Shown here in pieces: positions 1 through 10,473 of a stretch of DNA of 64,000 nt. The stretch spans positions 254,747 through 318,746 of the forward strand of contig NZ_JAVRHY010000003.1 in NCBI RefSeq assembly GCF_031846305.1, in the 5' to 3' direction. This DNA comes from Spectribacter acetivorans. Lineage in GTDB: Bacteria; Pseudomonadota; Gammaproteobacteria; Nevskiales; Salinisphaeraceae. Position numbers and translations under genes: made by a program. The stretch's first letter is position 1, and each line of letters starts with the position of its first letter. The notes below the pieces were generated by a model, which did not search any database, was not told the DNA's origin, and saw only the letters and a program-made list of their open reading frames with translations.

Positions 1-1
1 G

Positions 2-169
2 GCCTCGAGCTCGGTGCTGGAAAAGGCCTATGCCGAGGCCGCCGGCGGCGAGCAGGCCGAGGGACAGGACGCCGAGGCCGGCAAGACCGGCTCCTCCGAT
101 TCCGAGGACGTCGTCGATGCCGAGTTCGAGGAAGTGGACGAGGAAAAGAAATCCGGCACCAACAACTGA
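2..169 (+). CDS. dnaK: Chaperone DnaK (Hsp70), C-terminal end only
   Basis: The reading frame is open from the window edge to a TGA at 167-169. It encodes the last 55 residues of a DnaK: an alanine/glutamate-rich linker followed by the acidic tail with the family motif VVDAEFEEVDEEK. DnaK is the cytosolic Hsp70 ATPase that works with DnaJ and GrpE. The following dnaJ gene confirms the identity. Only the C-terminal tail is visible, so the ATPase and substrate-binding domains cannot be assessed. Confidence 0.93.
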   Translation, partial: ASSSVLEKAYAEAAGGEQAEGQDAEAGKTGSSDSEDVVDAEFEEVDEEKKSGTNN

Positions 170-179
170 TGTGATTCGG

Positions 180-237
180 GATTCGCGATTGCCCACCGGT
201 CGCCCGCATCCCGGGTGGTCGGGGCAAACCGCGAATC
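180..237. repeat. Imperfect inverted repeat in dnaK-dnaJ spacer
   Basis: Arms GATTCGCG-ATTGCCC (180-194) and GGGCAA-AC-CGCGAATC (222-237) pair over about 14 bp with a 2-nt bulge, enclosing a GC-rich loop that can pair further. It lies just after the dnaK stop, so it would be a hairpin in a dnaK-dnaJ transcript. It could be an mRNA-stability or REP-like element. No function is evident. Confidence 0.5.
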
Positions 238-267
238 GGTGCCCTCCGGGCGGATAGCCCGGATCGA

Positions 268-302
268 GTCGGCAGCCGGCAACGGCTGCCGACTTCGTTG
301 TT
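268..302 (+). terminator. Strong hairpin with short U-rich tail between dnaK and dnaJ
   Basis: GTCGGCAGCCG (268-278) pairs perfectly with CGGCTGCCGAC (283-293) around a GCAA loop, followed by TTCGTTGTT. The T tract is interrupted, so it is probably a partial terminator or attenuator that lowers dnaJ expression relative to dnaK. It ends 29 nt before dnaJ. Confidence 0.6.
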
Positions 303-331
303 AGAAACCCATTACCGACCACGGCCCGACA

Positions 332-1456
332 ATGAGCAAACGCGACTACTACGAGGTTCTCGGGGTCTCCCGGGATGCTTCCGAAGCCGACATCAAGAAG
401 GCCTATCGCCGGCTGGCGATGAAGAATCATCCGGATCGCAATCCGGATGACGCGGAAGCCGAAGCCCGATTCAAGGAAGCCTCCGAAGCCTACGAAGTGC
501 TCTCGGATGCCAGCAAGCGTCAGGCCTATGACCAGTTCGGCCACGCCGGCCTGGGCGGCGCGGCCGGGGGCGGCGGTGCCGGCGGCGGCTTCGGCGACAT
601 CTTCGGCGATATCTTCTCTGATATCTTCGGCGGCGGCATGGGCGGCGGCCGGTCGCGCGCGGCGCGCGGCGCCGATCTGCGCTATGACCTGAGTCTGGAT
701 CTGGAAACCGCCGTGGCTGGCGACGAGGTCAAGATCCGCATTCCCACCCTTGAAGAGTGCGAGCACTGTGACGGGGACGGGGCGGAACCCGGCTCCGACA
801 AGCTGCGCTGTGGCACCTGTGGCGGCGTGGGTCAGGTGCGGTTGCAGCAGGGCTTCCTGTCGATTCAGCAGCCCTGCCCGGATTGCCGCGGCCGCGGCAC
901 GGTGATCAACAACCCCTGCATGCGCTGCCGCGGGGAAGGGCGCACCCAGAGTCAGAAGAACCTGTCGGTGAAAGTACCGCCCGGCGTGGACAACGGCGAT
1001 CGCATCCGCCTGTCCGGCGAGGGCGAACCCGGCGACATGGGCGGCCCGCCGGGCGATCTTTACGTGCAGATCAACGTCAAGCCGCATGATCTGTTCACCC
1101 GCGACGGCAACGACCTGCGTTGTACCGTCCCGCTGAACATGGTTACCGCGGCGCTGGGCGGCGAAATCGATGTGCCGACGCTGGCGGGCAAGGTCAGCCT
1201 GCGGATTCCGCCGGAAACCCAGAGCGGCCGGGTATTCCGGCTCAAGAGCAAGGGCGTGAAATCGGTGCGGGCTTCGGCCCCGGGCGACCTGTTGTGCAAG
1301 GTGGCGGTGGAAACGCCGGTGAACCTCACCAAGCACCAGAAGGAGCTGATGGAAGAGCTGGCCGCCAGCCTCGACAAGGGCGGCTCCCGCCACAACCCGG
1401 AATCCAGCTCCTGGCTGGACAAGGCCAAGCGCTTCTTCGAAGAGCACCTGGGGTAG
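332..1456 (+). CDS. dnaJ: Co-chaperone DnaJ (Hsp40, type I)
   Basis: 374 aa, the usual length. The N-terminal J-domain (about residues 1-70) carries the HPD tripeptide at 33-35 that stimulates DnaK ATPase activity. It is followed by a Gly/Phe-rich linker (about 75-115) and a zinc-finger domain (about 143-200) with four CxxCxGxG repeats (CEHCDGDG, CGTCGGVG, CPDCRGRG, CMRCRGEG). The C-terminal substrate-binding beta-domains complete the protein. It delivers unfolded clients to DnaK in the cytosol. It sits directly downstream of dnaK, separated by two hairpins, as in most gammaproteobacteria. Confidence 0.98.
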   Translation: MSKRDYYEVLGVSRDASEADIKKAYRRLAMKNHPDRNPDDAEAEARFKEASEAYEVLSDASKRQAYDQFGHAGLGGAAGGGGAGGGFGDIFGDIFSDIFGGGMGGGRSRAARGADLRYDLSLDLETAVAGDEVKIRIPTLEECEHCDGDGAEPGSDKLRCGTCGGVGQVRLQQGFLSIQQPCPDCRGRGTVINNPCMRCRGEGRTQSQKNLSVKVPPGVDNGDRIRLSGEGEPGDMGGPPGDLYVQINVKPHDLFTRDGNDLRCTVPLNMVTAALGGEIDVPTLAGKVSLRIPPETQSGRVFRLKSKGVKSVRASAPGDLLCKVAVETPVNLTKHQKELMEELAASLDKGGSRHNPESSSWLDKAKRFFEEHLG

Positions 1457-1470
1457 AAGATGAAGAGGTA

Positions 1471-1624
1471 ACCGCAGATTTCGCAGATGGACGCAGATTG
1501 GATGGCGGGAAATGCCTGAACTTGACGCCTATTGCTTCCGCGGGTTTTCCGCCTCCGGTTGCCGGGGCGTGGCGACTGCCACTGACGCAATCAGAAATCT
1601 GTGTAAATCTGCGAAATCTGCGGT
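1471..1624. repeat. Long inverted repeat of CGCAGATT units (dnaJ-dapB spacer)
   Basis: The left arm starts ACCGCAGATTTCGCAGAT (1471-1488) and continues with another CGCAGATT unit. The right arm (1592-1624) is its reverse complement, perfect over the terminal 18 bp and imperfect over about 30 bp. The unit CGCAGATT repeats with a period of roughly 9 nt. About 90 bp of unrelated sequence lies between the arms. A second member lies between carA and carB (4676-4872). Confidence 0.85.
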
Positions 1625-1660
1625 TCCTGTCTTCCCCATTTACCTGTCTGGAATGCCCGA

Positions 1661-2470
1661 ATGAGTCACATTAAAGTCGCGATCAATGGCGCCGGCGGCC
1701 GCATGGGCCGCAATCTGGTGAGCGCCTGTGTGGCGGCCGACGGGCTGAGCCTGAGCGCGGCGTTCGAGGCCGCGGATTCGCCCTTCATCGGGACCGACGC
1801 CGGGAGTCTGGCGGGCGAGCAGGCCCTGGACGTGGCGATTGCCGCGGCCGATACCCGGCGTGATCATGCCTTCGACGTGCTGGTGGATTTCACCCGGCCT
1901 GAGCCGTCGCTGATCGCGCTGGCGGATTGCCGTGCCATGGGGGCGGCGATGGTGATCGGCACCACCGGCTTCGACGAGGCCCAGATCGCCGAGATCGACG
2001 CCGCCGCCGGCGACATCCCGCTGGTATTCGCCCCGAACATGAGTGCCGGGGTCAATCTGACCCTGAAGCTGCTCGAGATGGCCGCTCGGGCGCTGGGTGA
2101 CACGGTCGACATCGAGATCATCGAGGCCCATCACCGCCACAAGGTCGATGCCCCCTCCGGCACCGCGCTGAAGATGGGCGAAGTGGTTGCGGAGGCCCTG
2201 GGTCGGAAGCTCGATGACTGTGCGGTGTACGGCCGCGAGGGTCATACCGGTGAACGGGATCGCAAGACCATCGGTTTCGAGACCATCCGCGCCGGCGACA
2301 TCGTGGGCGAGCACACGGTGCTGTTCGCCGGCGACGGCGAGCGCCTGGAGATCAGCCACAAGGCCTCCAGCCGGACCACCTTTGCCAGTGGGGCAATGCG
2401 GGCGGCCGCCTGGGTGGCGGGCCGCGCACCGGGCCGTTACGACATGCCGGATGTGCTCGGTCTGAGATAG
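1661..2470 (+). CDS. dapB: 4-hydroxy-tetrahydrodipicolinate reductase
   Basis: 269 aa. DapB reduces 4-hydroxy-tetrahydrodipicolinate with NAD(P)H in the diaminopimelate/lysine pathway. The Rossmann motif NGAGGRMGR is at residues 9-17. GTTGF, the conserved SAGVNL segment and the catalytic region HHRHKVDAPSGTAL (about 155-170) are all present. The ATG start gives the expected N-terminus. The gene lies downstream of dnaJ across a 204-nt spacer filled by a large inverted repeat. The dnaKJ-dapB-carAB order is common in gammaproteobacteria. Confidence 0.97.
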   Translation: MSHIKVAINGAGGRMGRNLVSACVAADGLSLSAAFEAADSPFIGTDAGSLAGEQALDVAIAAADTRRDHAFDVLVDFTRPEPSLIALADCRAMGAAMVIGTTGFDEAQIAEIDAAAGDIPLVFAPNMSAGVNLTLKLLEMAARALGDTVDIEIIEAHHRHKVDAPSGTALKMGEVVAEALGRKLDDCAVYGREGHTGERDRKTIGFETIRAGDIVGEHTVLFAGDGERLEISHKASSRTTFASGAMRAAAWVAGRAPGRYDMPDVLGLR

Positions 2471-2527
2471 ATCGGGCCGGTATCCGGTCTGCCATCGGTA
2501 AAAGTCGGAAAAGGGGAGGCCATAACC

Positions 2528-3436
2528 ATGCCCATGCGATTCGTCGCCATTCTGCTGGCGCTGACCCTGTCGGGCACCGCGGCGGCGGTCTGTCCCGGGC
2601 CCGTGGCGGTGCAGGTTCTGGGCTCCGGCGGGCCGATTGCCGACGACGGCCGGGCTTCCAGCGGTTATCTGGTCTGGATCGAGGGCCGAGCCCGCCTGCT
2701 GGTGGATGCCGGCAGCGGCACCGCCCGCCAGTTCGGTCTGGCCGGGGCGAGCATGGATGATCTCGATGTGATCGCGCTGACCCATCTGCATACCGATCAC
2801 AGCAATGATCTGCCGGCCTACCTCAAGACCGCCTCCTTCAGCGAGCGCGGGCGGGCACTGGCACTGATCGGCCCCGACGGCAACGACGGGTTTCCGGGCC
2901 TTCGGGCGTTCACGCAAAGCCTGCTGGACGACACCGACGGGCCCTACCGCTACCTCTCGGCCTATCTCGAGGACGACGGCGGCCGGCTGTTTCCGCTGGA
3001 CCGGATCGAAGTGGATCATGGCCTGCGCGAGCCCCGGACGGTGTGGAAGAACGATCGCCTGCGGGTGGACGCGATCGGCGTGACGCACGGGCCGGTACCG
3101 GCGCTCGGGTATCGGGTAAGCGTCGGTGATCGCACGATTGCCTTCAGCGGCGACCAGAACAGCGACAATCCCGCATTCGCGGCGATGATCGAGGGCGTCG
3201 ACCTGCTGGTCATGCACCACGCCATCCCCGAGGACGCCGGCCGGGTTGCGCGCAATCTGCACGCCACGCCATCCGCCATCGGCGAACTCGCCCGCGATGC
3301 CGGCGTCGGCAAGCTGGTGCTGTCCCATCTGATGCGGCGCAGCCTCGATCACCTGGCGGCCAGTCGCGCCGCCATCGCCGAACACTACGATGGCGCGACC
3401 CTGGTCGCCGAGGACGGCCTCTGTCTGCAGCCCTGA
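2528..3436 (+). CDS. Secreted metallo-beta-lactamase-fold hydrolase
   Basis: 302 aa with a clear signal peptide (hydrophobic residues 5-20 ending in an AAA site), so probably periplasmic. The zinc-binding motif THLHTDHSND at about residues 84-93 fits HxHxDH. Later ligand candidates are FSGDQN (about 205) and an SHLMRR histidine near the C-terminus. The layout resembles the RNase Z/arylsulfatase branch of the metallo-beta-lactamase fold. The exported location argues against an RNA-processing role; an ester or phosphodiester substrate is possible but unknown. A GGGGAGG ribosome-binding site precedes the ATG. It lies between dapB and carA on the same strand. Confidence 0.85.
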   Translation: MPMRFVAILLALTLSGTAAAVCPGPVAVQVLGSGGPIADDGRASSGYLVWIEGRARLLVDAGSGTARQFGLAGASMDDLDVIALTHLHTDHSNDLPAYLKTASFSERGRALALIGPDGNDGFPGLRAFTQSLLDDTDGPYRYLSAYLEDDGGRLFPLDRIEVDHGLREPRTVWKNDRLRVDAIGVTHGPVPALGYRVSVGDRTIAFSGDQNSDNPAFAAMIEGVDLLVMHHAIPEDAGRVARNLHATPSAIGELARDAGVGKLVLSHLMRRSLDHLAASRAAIAEHYDGATLVAEDGLCLQP

Positions 3437-3460
3437 TTCCGGGCGCTATCCGGCAGACAG

Positions 3461-3490
3461 TTAGACGCTGGCCGGCTCGCCCGCTATAAT
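3461..3490 (+). promoter_or_regulatory. Sigma-70 promoter of carA
   Basis: TTAGAC (3461-3466) and a perfect TATAAT (3485-3490) are separated by 18 nt. Transcription would start near 3497, leaving a leader of about 65 nt before carA. Confidence 0.65.
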
Positions 3491-3561
3491 CCGCGCCGCT
3501 CGCTCTGAGGCCGTCACCGGCCCGACCCGCGAGTCCCCTGAAGCGCCATCGGGAGATCTGC

Positions 3562-4674
3562 TTGCGTCCACCGGCACTGCTCGCACTCGCGGACGGCAGC
3601 CTTTTCCACGGGCTTGCCATCGGTTCACAAGGCATTTCCAGTGGTGAGGTGGTCTTCAATACCGCGATGACCGGCTACCAGGAAATCCTCACGGACCCCT
3701 CGTACCGCCGTCAGATGGTGACTCTGACCTATCCCCATGTCGGGAACGTCGGCGTGAATGCCGACGACACCGAATCCGGGAACGTTCAGGCGGCCGGCCT
3801 GATCCTGCGCGAAGTACCGCGCGCGCCCAGCAACTGGCGCAGCCAGGGCAGCCTGATCGACTACCTGGAAGCGAAGGGGCTGGTCGCCATCGGCGATATC
3901 GACACCCGCCGTCTGACCCGGCTGCTGCGGGAGAAGGGCGCCCAGAACGGCTGCATCATGGCCGGCGACGTGGACGCCGACGAGGCGCTGCGCGTGGCGC
4001 GCGAATTCCCCGGGCTCAAGGGCATGGACCTGGCGGCGGAAGCCGGTACCGCCAGCACCTACGCCTGGTCGGAACCGAGCTGGACCCGGAGCGCTCCGGC
4101 GGCAGCCCATCACGTCGCCGTCTACGATTACGGCGTGAAGCACAACATCCTGCGCCGGCTGGTCGATTACGGCTGCCGCGTCACGGTGGTGCCGCCGCGC
4201 ATGCCGGTGGACGAAGTGCTGGCGCTGGACATCGACGGGGTGGTGCTTTCCAACGGGCCGGGTGATCCGGACCCCTGCGACTACGCCATCGCCAGCGCGC
4301 GAACCCTGATCGAACGCCGGATTCCCACCCTCGGCATCTGCCTGGGCCATCAGATCCTGGGCCTGGCCGCCGGTGCGCGTACCGTGAAAATGAAGTTCGG
4401 CCACCACGGCGCCAACCATCCCGTTCAGGACCTGGAAACCGGCGCGGTGATGATCTCCAGCCAGAACCACGGGTTCGCGGTGGACGAGGCCAGCCTGCCC
4501 GAGGGCGTGCGCGCCAGCTACCGCTCCCTGTTTGACCACAGCCTGCAGGGCATCGCGCTGGCCGATGCCCCGGCATTCTCCTTCCAGGGCCACCCCGAGG
4601 CCAGCCCCGGGCCGCATGATGTCGCGCCGCTATTCGGAAAATTCATTCGTCTGATGGAAACCGCGAAGTCATGA
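3562..4674 (+). CDS. carA: Carbamoyl-phosphate synthase small (glutaminase) subunit
   Basis: 370 aa starting at TTG (3562), with GGGAG at 3551-3555. This start gives the family N-terminus PPALLALADG. The C-terminal class I glutamine amidotransferase domain has the nucleophile elbow GICLGHQ with Cys260 and the His/Glu pair in FQGHPEAS. It hydrolyses glutamine and channels ammonia to CarB for arginine and pyrimidine synthesis. It has its own promoter at 3461-3490 and is followed by carB after a repeat-filled spacer. Confidence 0.98.
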   Translation: MRPPALLALADGSLFHGLAIGSQGISSGEVVFNTAMTGYQEILTDPSYRRQMVTLTYPHVGNVGVNADDTESGNVQAAGLILREVPRAPSNWRSQGSLIDYLEAKGLVAIGDIDTRRLTRLLREKGAQNGCIMAGDVDADEALRVAREFPGLKGMDLAAEAGTASTYAWSEPSWTRSAPAAAHHVAVYDYGVKHNILRRLVDYGCRVTVVPPRMPVDEVLALDIDGVVLSNGPGDPDPCDYAIASARTLIERRIPTLGICLGHQILGLAAGARTVKMKFGHHGANHPVQDLETGAVMISSQNHGFAVDEASLPEGVRASYRSLFDHSLQGIALADAPAFSFQGHPEASPGPHDVAPLFGKFIRLMETAKS

Positions 4675-4675
4675 T

Positions 4676-4872
4676 CCGCAGATTTCGCAGATTGCACAGA
4701 TTCGGGTGGCTGCATGAATCACGGTTCGGCGGGCGAAATGCAGTTTTCGGTATACCTGGCTGGTGCCGACGGGCGACACCAGTGGTAGACACAAGTGGGC
4801 TGAATCCCGGTATTAACCGTTATTCCGTCTCTGACCAATCAGCGCAATCTGCGTAATCTGCGTAATCTGCGG
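4676..4872. repeat. Long inverted repeat of CGCAGATT units (carA-carB spacer)
   Basis: The left arm CCGCAGATTTCGCAGATT begins 2 nt after the carA stop and continues to 4702. The right arm (4837-4872) carries four AATCTGCG-type units ending CTGCGG, 13 nt before the carB ATG. It is the same family as the 1471-1624 element but with a different internal sequence. Nearly the entire spacer is this element. Confidence 0.85.
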
Positions 4873-4885
4873 ATAGTTCCAACGA

Positions 4886-8122
<3,237 letters not shown>

Positions 8123-8132
8123 GCAAAACCGT

Positions 8133-8138
8133 TATACT
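8133..8138 (+). promoter_or_regulatory. Candidate -10 element of the ectABC promoter
   Basis: TATACT lies 11 nt after the carB stop. No good -35 is visible at the right distance, which is not unusual for osmotically controlled or activator-dependent promoters. It would place the transcript start near 8145, so the ectA leader would be very short. Confidence 0.35.
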
Positions 8139-8168
8139 GCGCATCGGTTTTAAGCGCTTTTCAACGCC

Positions 8169-8702
8169 ATTTCCAATCCGATAGAGCAATCTGAGAACGA
8201 CGGGGTCATCTTCCGTTCCCCGGCCCTCGACGACGGTGCCGCCATCTGGCAGCTGGTCGTCGACACCGGCGTTCTCGACGCCAACTCGCCGTACGCCTAC
8301 CTCCTGGTCGCCGAGCATTTCGCTGCTACCAGCGTGGTGGCCGAACTCGACGGCCGCGTCGTCGGCTTCATCTCCGCCTACTGCCCGCCGGACAAGACGG
8401 ATACCGTGTTCGTGTGGCAGGTCGGTGTGGCCGAAGCCGGACGCGGGCGCGGCATCGCCACCCGCATGCTGCAGGACATCGTGCTGCGTCCGGCCTGTGA
8501 CGGCGTGTCGTATCTCGACACCACGATCGGCCCGAGCAACGACGCTTCGATGGCGCTGTTCCGCGGTTTTGCCCGGCGCATGAATGCCGACGTCAACGAA
8601 ACCGAACTGTTCCCGGCCGCGGCATTCCCCGGCGATGGCGAGCACGAACCCGAAATCCTCTTCCGCATCGGCCCGTTCGATCGCGAGGCCGCCCAAGCCT
8701 GA
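8169..8702 (+). CDS. ectA: L-2,4-diaminobutyrate N-gamma-acetyltransferase (ectoine pathway)
   Basis: A GNAT-fold enzyme that acetylates diaminobutyrate, the second step of ectoine synthesis. Family landmarks are present: LDANSPYAYLL, TSVVAELDGRVVGFI, the acetyl-CoA motif VAEAGRGRGIATRML, and the C-terminal EPEILFRIGPF. The frame is open from 8154, but it has no ATG, GTG or TTG before the GTG at 8334, which would cut off the conserved N-terminal third. ATT at 8169 is the most plausible initiator (177 aa); ATA 8181 and ATC 8208 are alternatives. No Shine-Dalgarno is seen. The product is confident; the start is not. Confidence 0.88.
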   Translation: MSNPIEQSENDGVIFRSPALDDGAAIWQLVVDTGVLDANSPYAYLLVAEHFAATSVVAELDGRVVGFISAYCPPDKTDTVFVWQVGVAEAGRGRGIATRMLQDIVLRPACDGVSYLDTTIGPSNDASMALFRGFARRMNADVNETELFPAAAFPGDGEHEPEILFRIGPFDREAAQA

Positions 8703-8726
8703 TCGGCGTCACGCCCAGGAGTCATC

Positions 8727-10004
8727 ATGGAATACATCAATCGTCTCGAATCCGAAGTTCGCGGCTACGTCCGCTCGTTTCCCACGGTATTCACCACCGC
8801 CAAGGGCGAGCTGCTCGACGATGCCGAGGGCCGGCAGTACATCGATTTCTTCAGCGGGGCGGGCGCGCTCAACTACGGGCACAACGACGAGGTCATGAAG
8901 GCGGCGCTGCTGGAGTACATCCACTCGGATGCCATTACCCACTCGCTGGACATGGCCTCGCAGGCCAAGGAAGATTTCATCGCCACCTTCGAAGAAGTGG
9001 TGATGAAGCCGCGCAACATGGAGTACAAGCTCCAGTTCCCGGGGCCCACGGGCACCAACGCGGTGGAAGCGGCCCTCAAGCTGGCCCGCAAGGTCAAGGG
9101 CCGCGACCGGGTGCTGTTCTTCACCAACGCGTACCACGGCATGACGCTGGGCGCGCTGGCCGTCACCGGCAACAGTTCCAAGCGCGGCGGCGCCGGGGTG
9201 CCGTTGAACAATTCCTCGCCGCTGCCGTTCTGCGAGTATTTCGGCGCGGGACGCGACACCGCGGACGATCTGCGCATGCTGCTGGAAAACAGCTCCAGCG
9301 GCTTCGACAAGCCGGCCGCGATCATTCTGGAAACGGTGCAGGGCGAGGGCGGTATCAACGTGGCCAGCAACGAGTGGCTGCAGAAGATCGAGGCCCTCTG
9401 CCACGAGCACGACATGCTGTTGATCGTGGACGACATCCAGGCCGGCATCGGCCGTACCGGGCCGCTGTTCTCGTTCGAGCCCTCGGGTATCAAGCCCGAC
9501 ATCATCACCATTTCCAAGTCGCTGTCCGGCTTCGGGCTGCCGCTGGCGCTGACCATGATCCGTCCGGACCTGGACATCTGGAAGCCGGGCGAGCACAACG
9601 GCACTTTCCGCGGCAACTGCCACGCCTTCATCACGTCCTCGGCCGCGCTCAACCACTACTGGCGCGATGATGCGCTGGAGAAGAGCGTGCTGGCCAAGGG
9701 CGAACGGGTGCAGGAGCGACTGCGCGCCATCGTGAAGGCGCGGCCCGGGCTGGATGCCGAGGTGCGCGGACGCGGCCTGTTCATCGGCATGGACTGCAAG
9801 ACCGAGGGCCTGGCCGATGCCATCGGCGAACACTGCTTCCAGCTAGGCCTGATCGCCGAGACCGCCGGCCCGGACGACAACGTACTCAAGGTGATGCCGC
9901 CGCTGATCATCAGCGACGACAACCTCGCGCGCGGGCTCGACCTGCTGGAACAGGCGGTGGATGCCGCGCTGCAGGATCACGGCCTGCTGCAGGGCGTGGC
10001 CTGA
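8727..10004 (+). CDS. ectB: Diaminobutyrate--2-oxoglutarate aminotransferase (ectoine pathway)
   Basis: 425 aa, class III PLP-dependent aminotransferase. It converts aspartate semialdehyde to L-2,4-diaminobutyrate with glutamate as donor. It shows the EctB N-terminus (LESEVRGYVRSFPTVF), the PLP pocket GPTGTNAVEAALKLAR, the cofactor aspartate in IVDDIQAGIGRTG and the PLP lysine in ISKSLSG (about residue 264). An AGGAG precedes the ATG. It is 24 nt downstream of ectA and upstream of ectC, one osmoprotectant operon. Confidence 0.98.
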   Translation: MEYINRLESEVRGYVRSFPTVFTTAKGELLDDAEGRQYIDFFSGAGALNYGHNDEVMKAALLEYIHSDAITHSLDMASQAKEDFIATFEEVVMKPRNMEYKLQFPGPTGTNAVEAALKLARKVKGRDRVLFFTNAYHGMTLGALAVTGNSSKRGGAGVPLNNSSPLPFCEYFGAGRDTADDLRMLLENSSSGFDKPAAIILETVQGEGGINVASNEWLQKIEALCHEHDMLLIVDDIQAGIGRTGPLFSFEPSGIKPDIITISKSLSGFGLPLALTMIRPDLDIWKPGEHNGTFRGNCHAFITSSAALNHYWRDDALEKSVLAKGERVQERLRAIVKARPGLDAEVRGRGLFIGMDCKTEGLADAIGEHCFQLGLIAETAGPDDNVLKVMPPLIISDDNLARGLDLLEQAVDAALQDHGLLQGVA

Positions 10005-10083
10005 TCGCCAACCTCATCTCGCCGGCTGCCCGTGACGGGCGGCCGGTGACCTCGACTGCCCTCGACATTCAGGAGTCTTGCCG

Positions 10084-10473
10084 ATGAAGATCGTGCGCCT
10101 CGAAGACCTCAAAGGCACCGACCAGGAAGTGGTCAGTCCCGCCGGCTGGACCAGCGTTCGGTTCATCCTGAAGAAGGACGGCATGGGCTTTTCCATGCAC
10201 GAGACCACCTTCCCGCCGGGCCTCGAGTTCGACATGTGGTACAAGCACCACCTTGAAGCGGTGTACTGCTACCAGGGCCGCGGCATCCTGACCAACCGGG
10301 ATACCGGCGAACAGTTCGACATCGTGCCGGGCACGCTCTACGCCCTGGACAACCACGATCGCCACACGCTCAAGGCGATCGAGGAACTCAAGCTGGTGTG
10401 CACCTTCAATCCGCCCGTGTCCGGGCGCGAGATTCACGACGAGGATGGGGCCTACCTGCCCGACACGGATTAG
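10084..10473 (+). CDS. ectC: L-ectoine synthase
   Basis: 129 aa, cupin fold. It cyclises N-gamma-acetyl-diaminobutyrate to ectoine. Diagnostic segments are KKDGMGFSMHETT and WYKHHLEAVYCYQG, which holds metal and active-site residues. The ATG at 10084 is chosen over the TTG two codons upstream because AGGAG (10071-10075) is 8 nt from the ATG but only 2 nt from the TTG. No ectD hydroxylase or dedicated aspartokinase follows; the stop codon overlaps the convergent DUF6607-like gene. Confidence 0.98.
   Translation: MKIVRLEDLKGTDQEVVSPAGWTSVRFILKKDGMGFSMHETTFPPGLEFDMWYKHHLEAVYCYQGRGILTNRDTGEQFDIVPGTLYALDNHDRHTLKAIEELKLVCTFNPPVSGREIHDEDGAYLPDTD

Noticed and set aside
1640..3385. 581-codon open frame on the minus strand across dapB and the hydrolase gene
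   Set aside because: Antisense shadow of two clear plus-strand genes in high-GC DNA; composition is Gln/Arg/Gly-rich with no family pattern.
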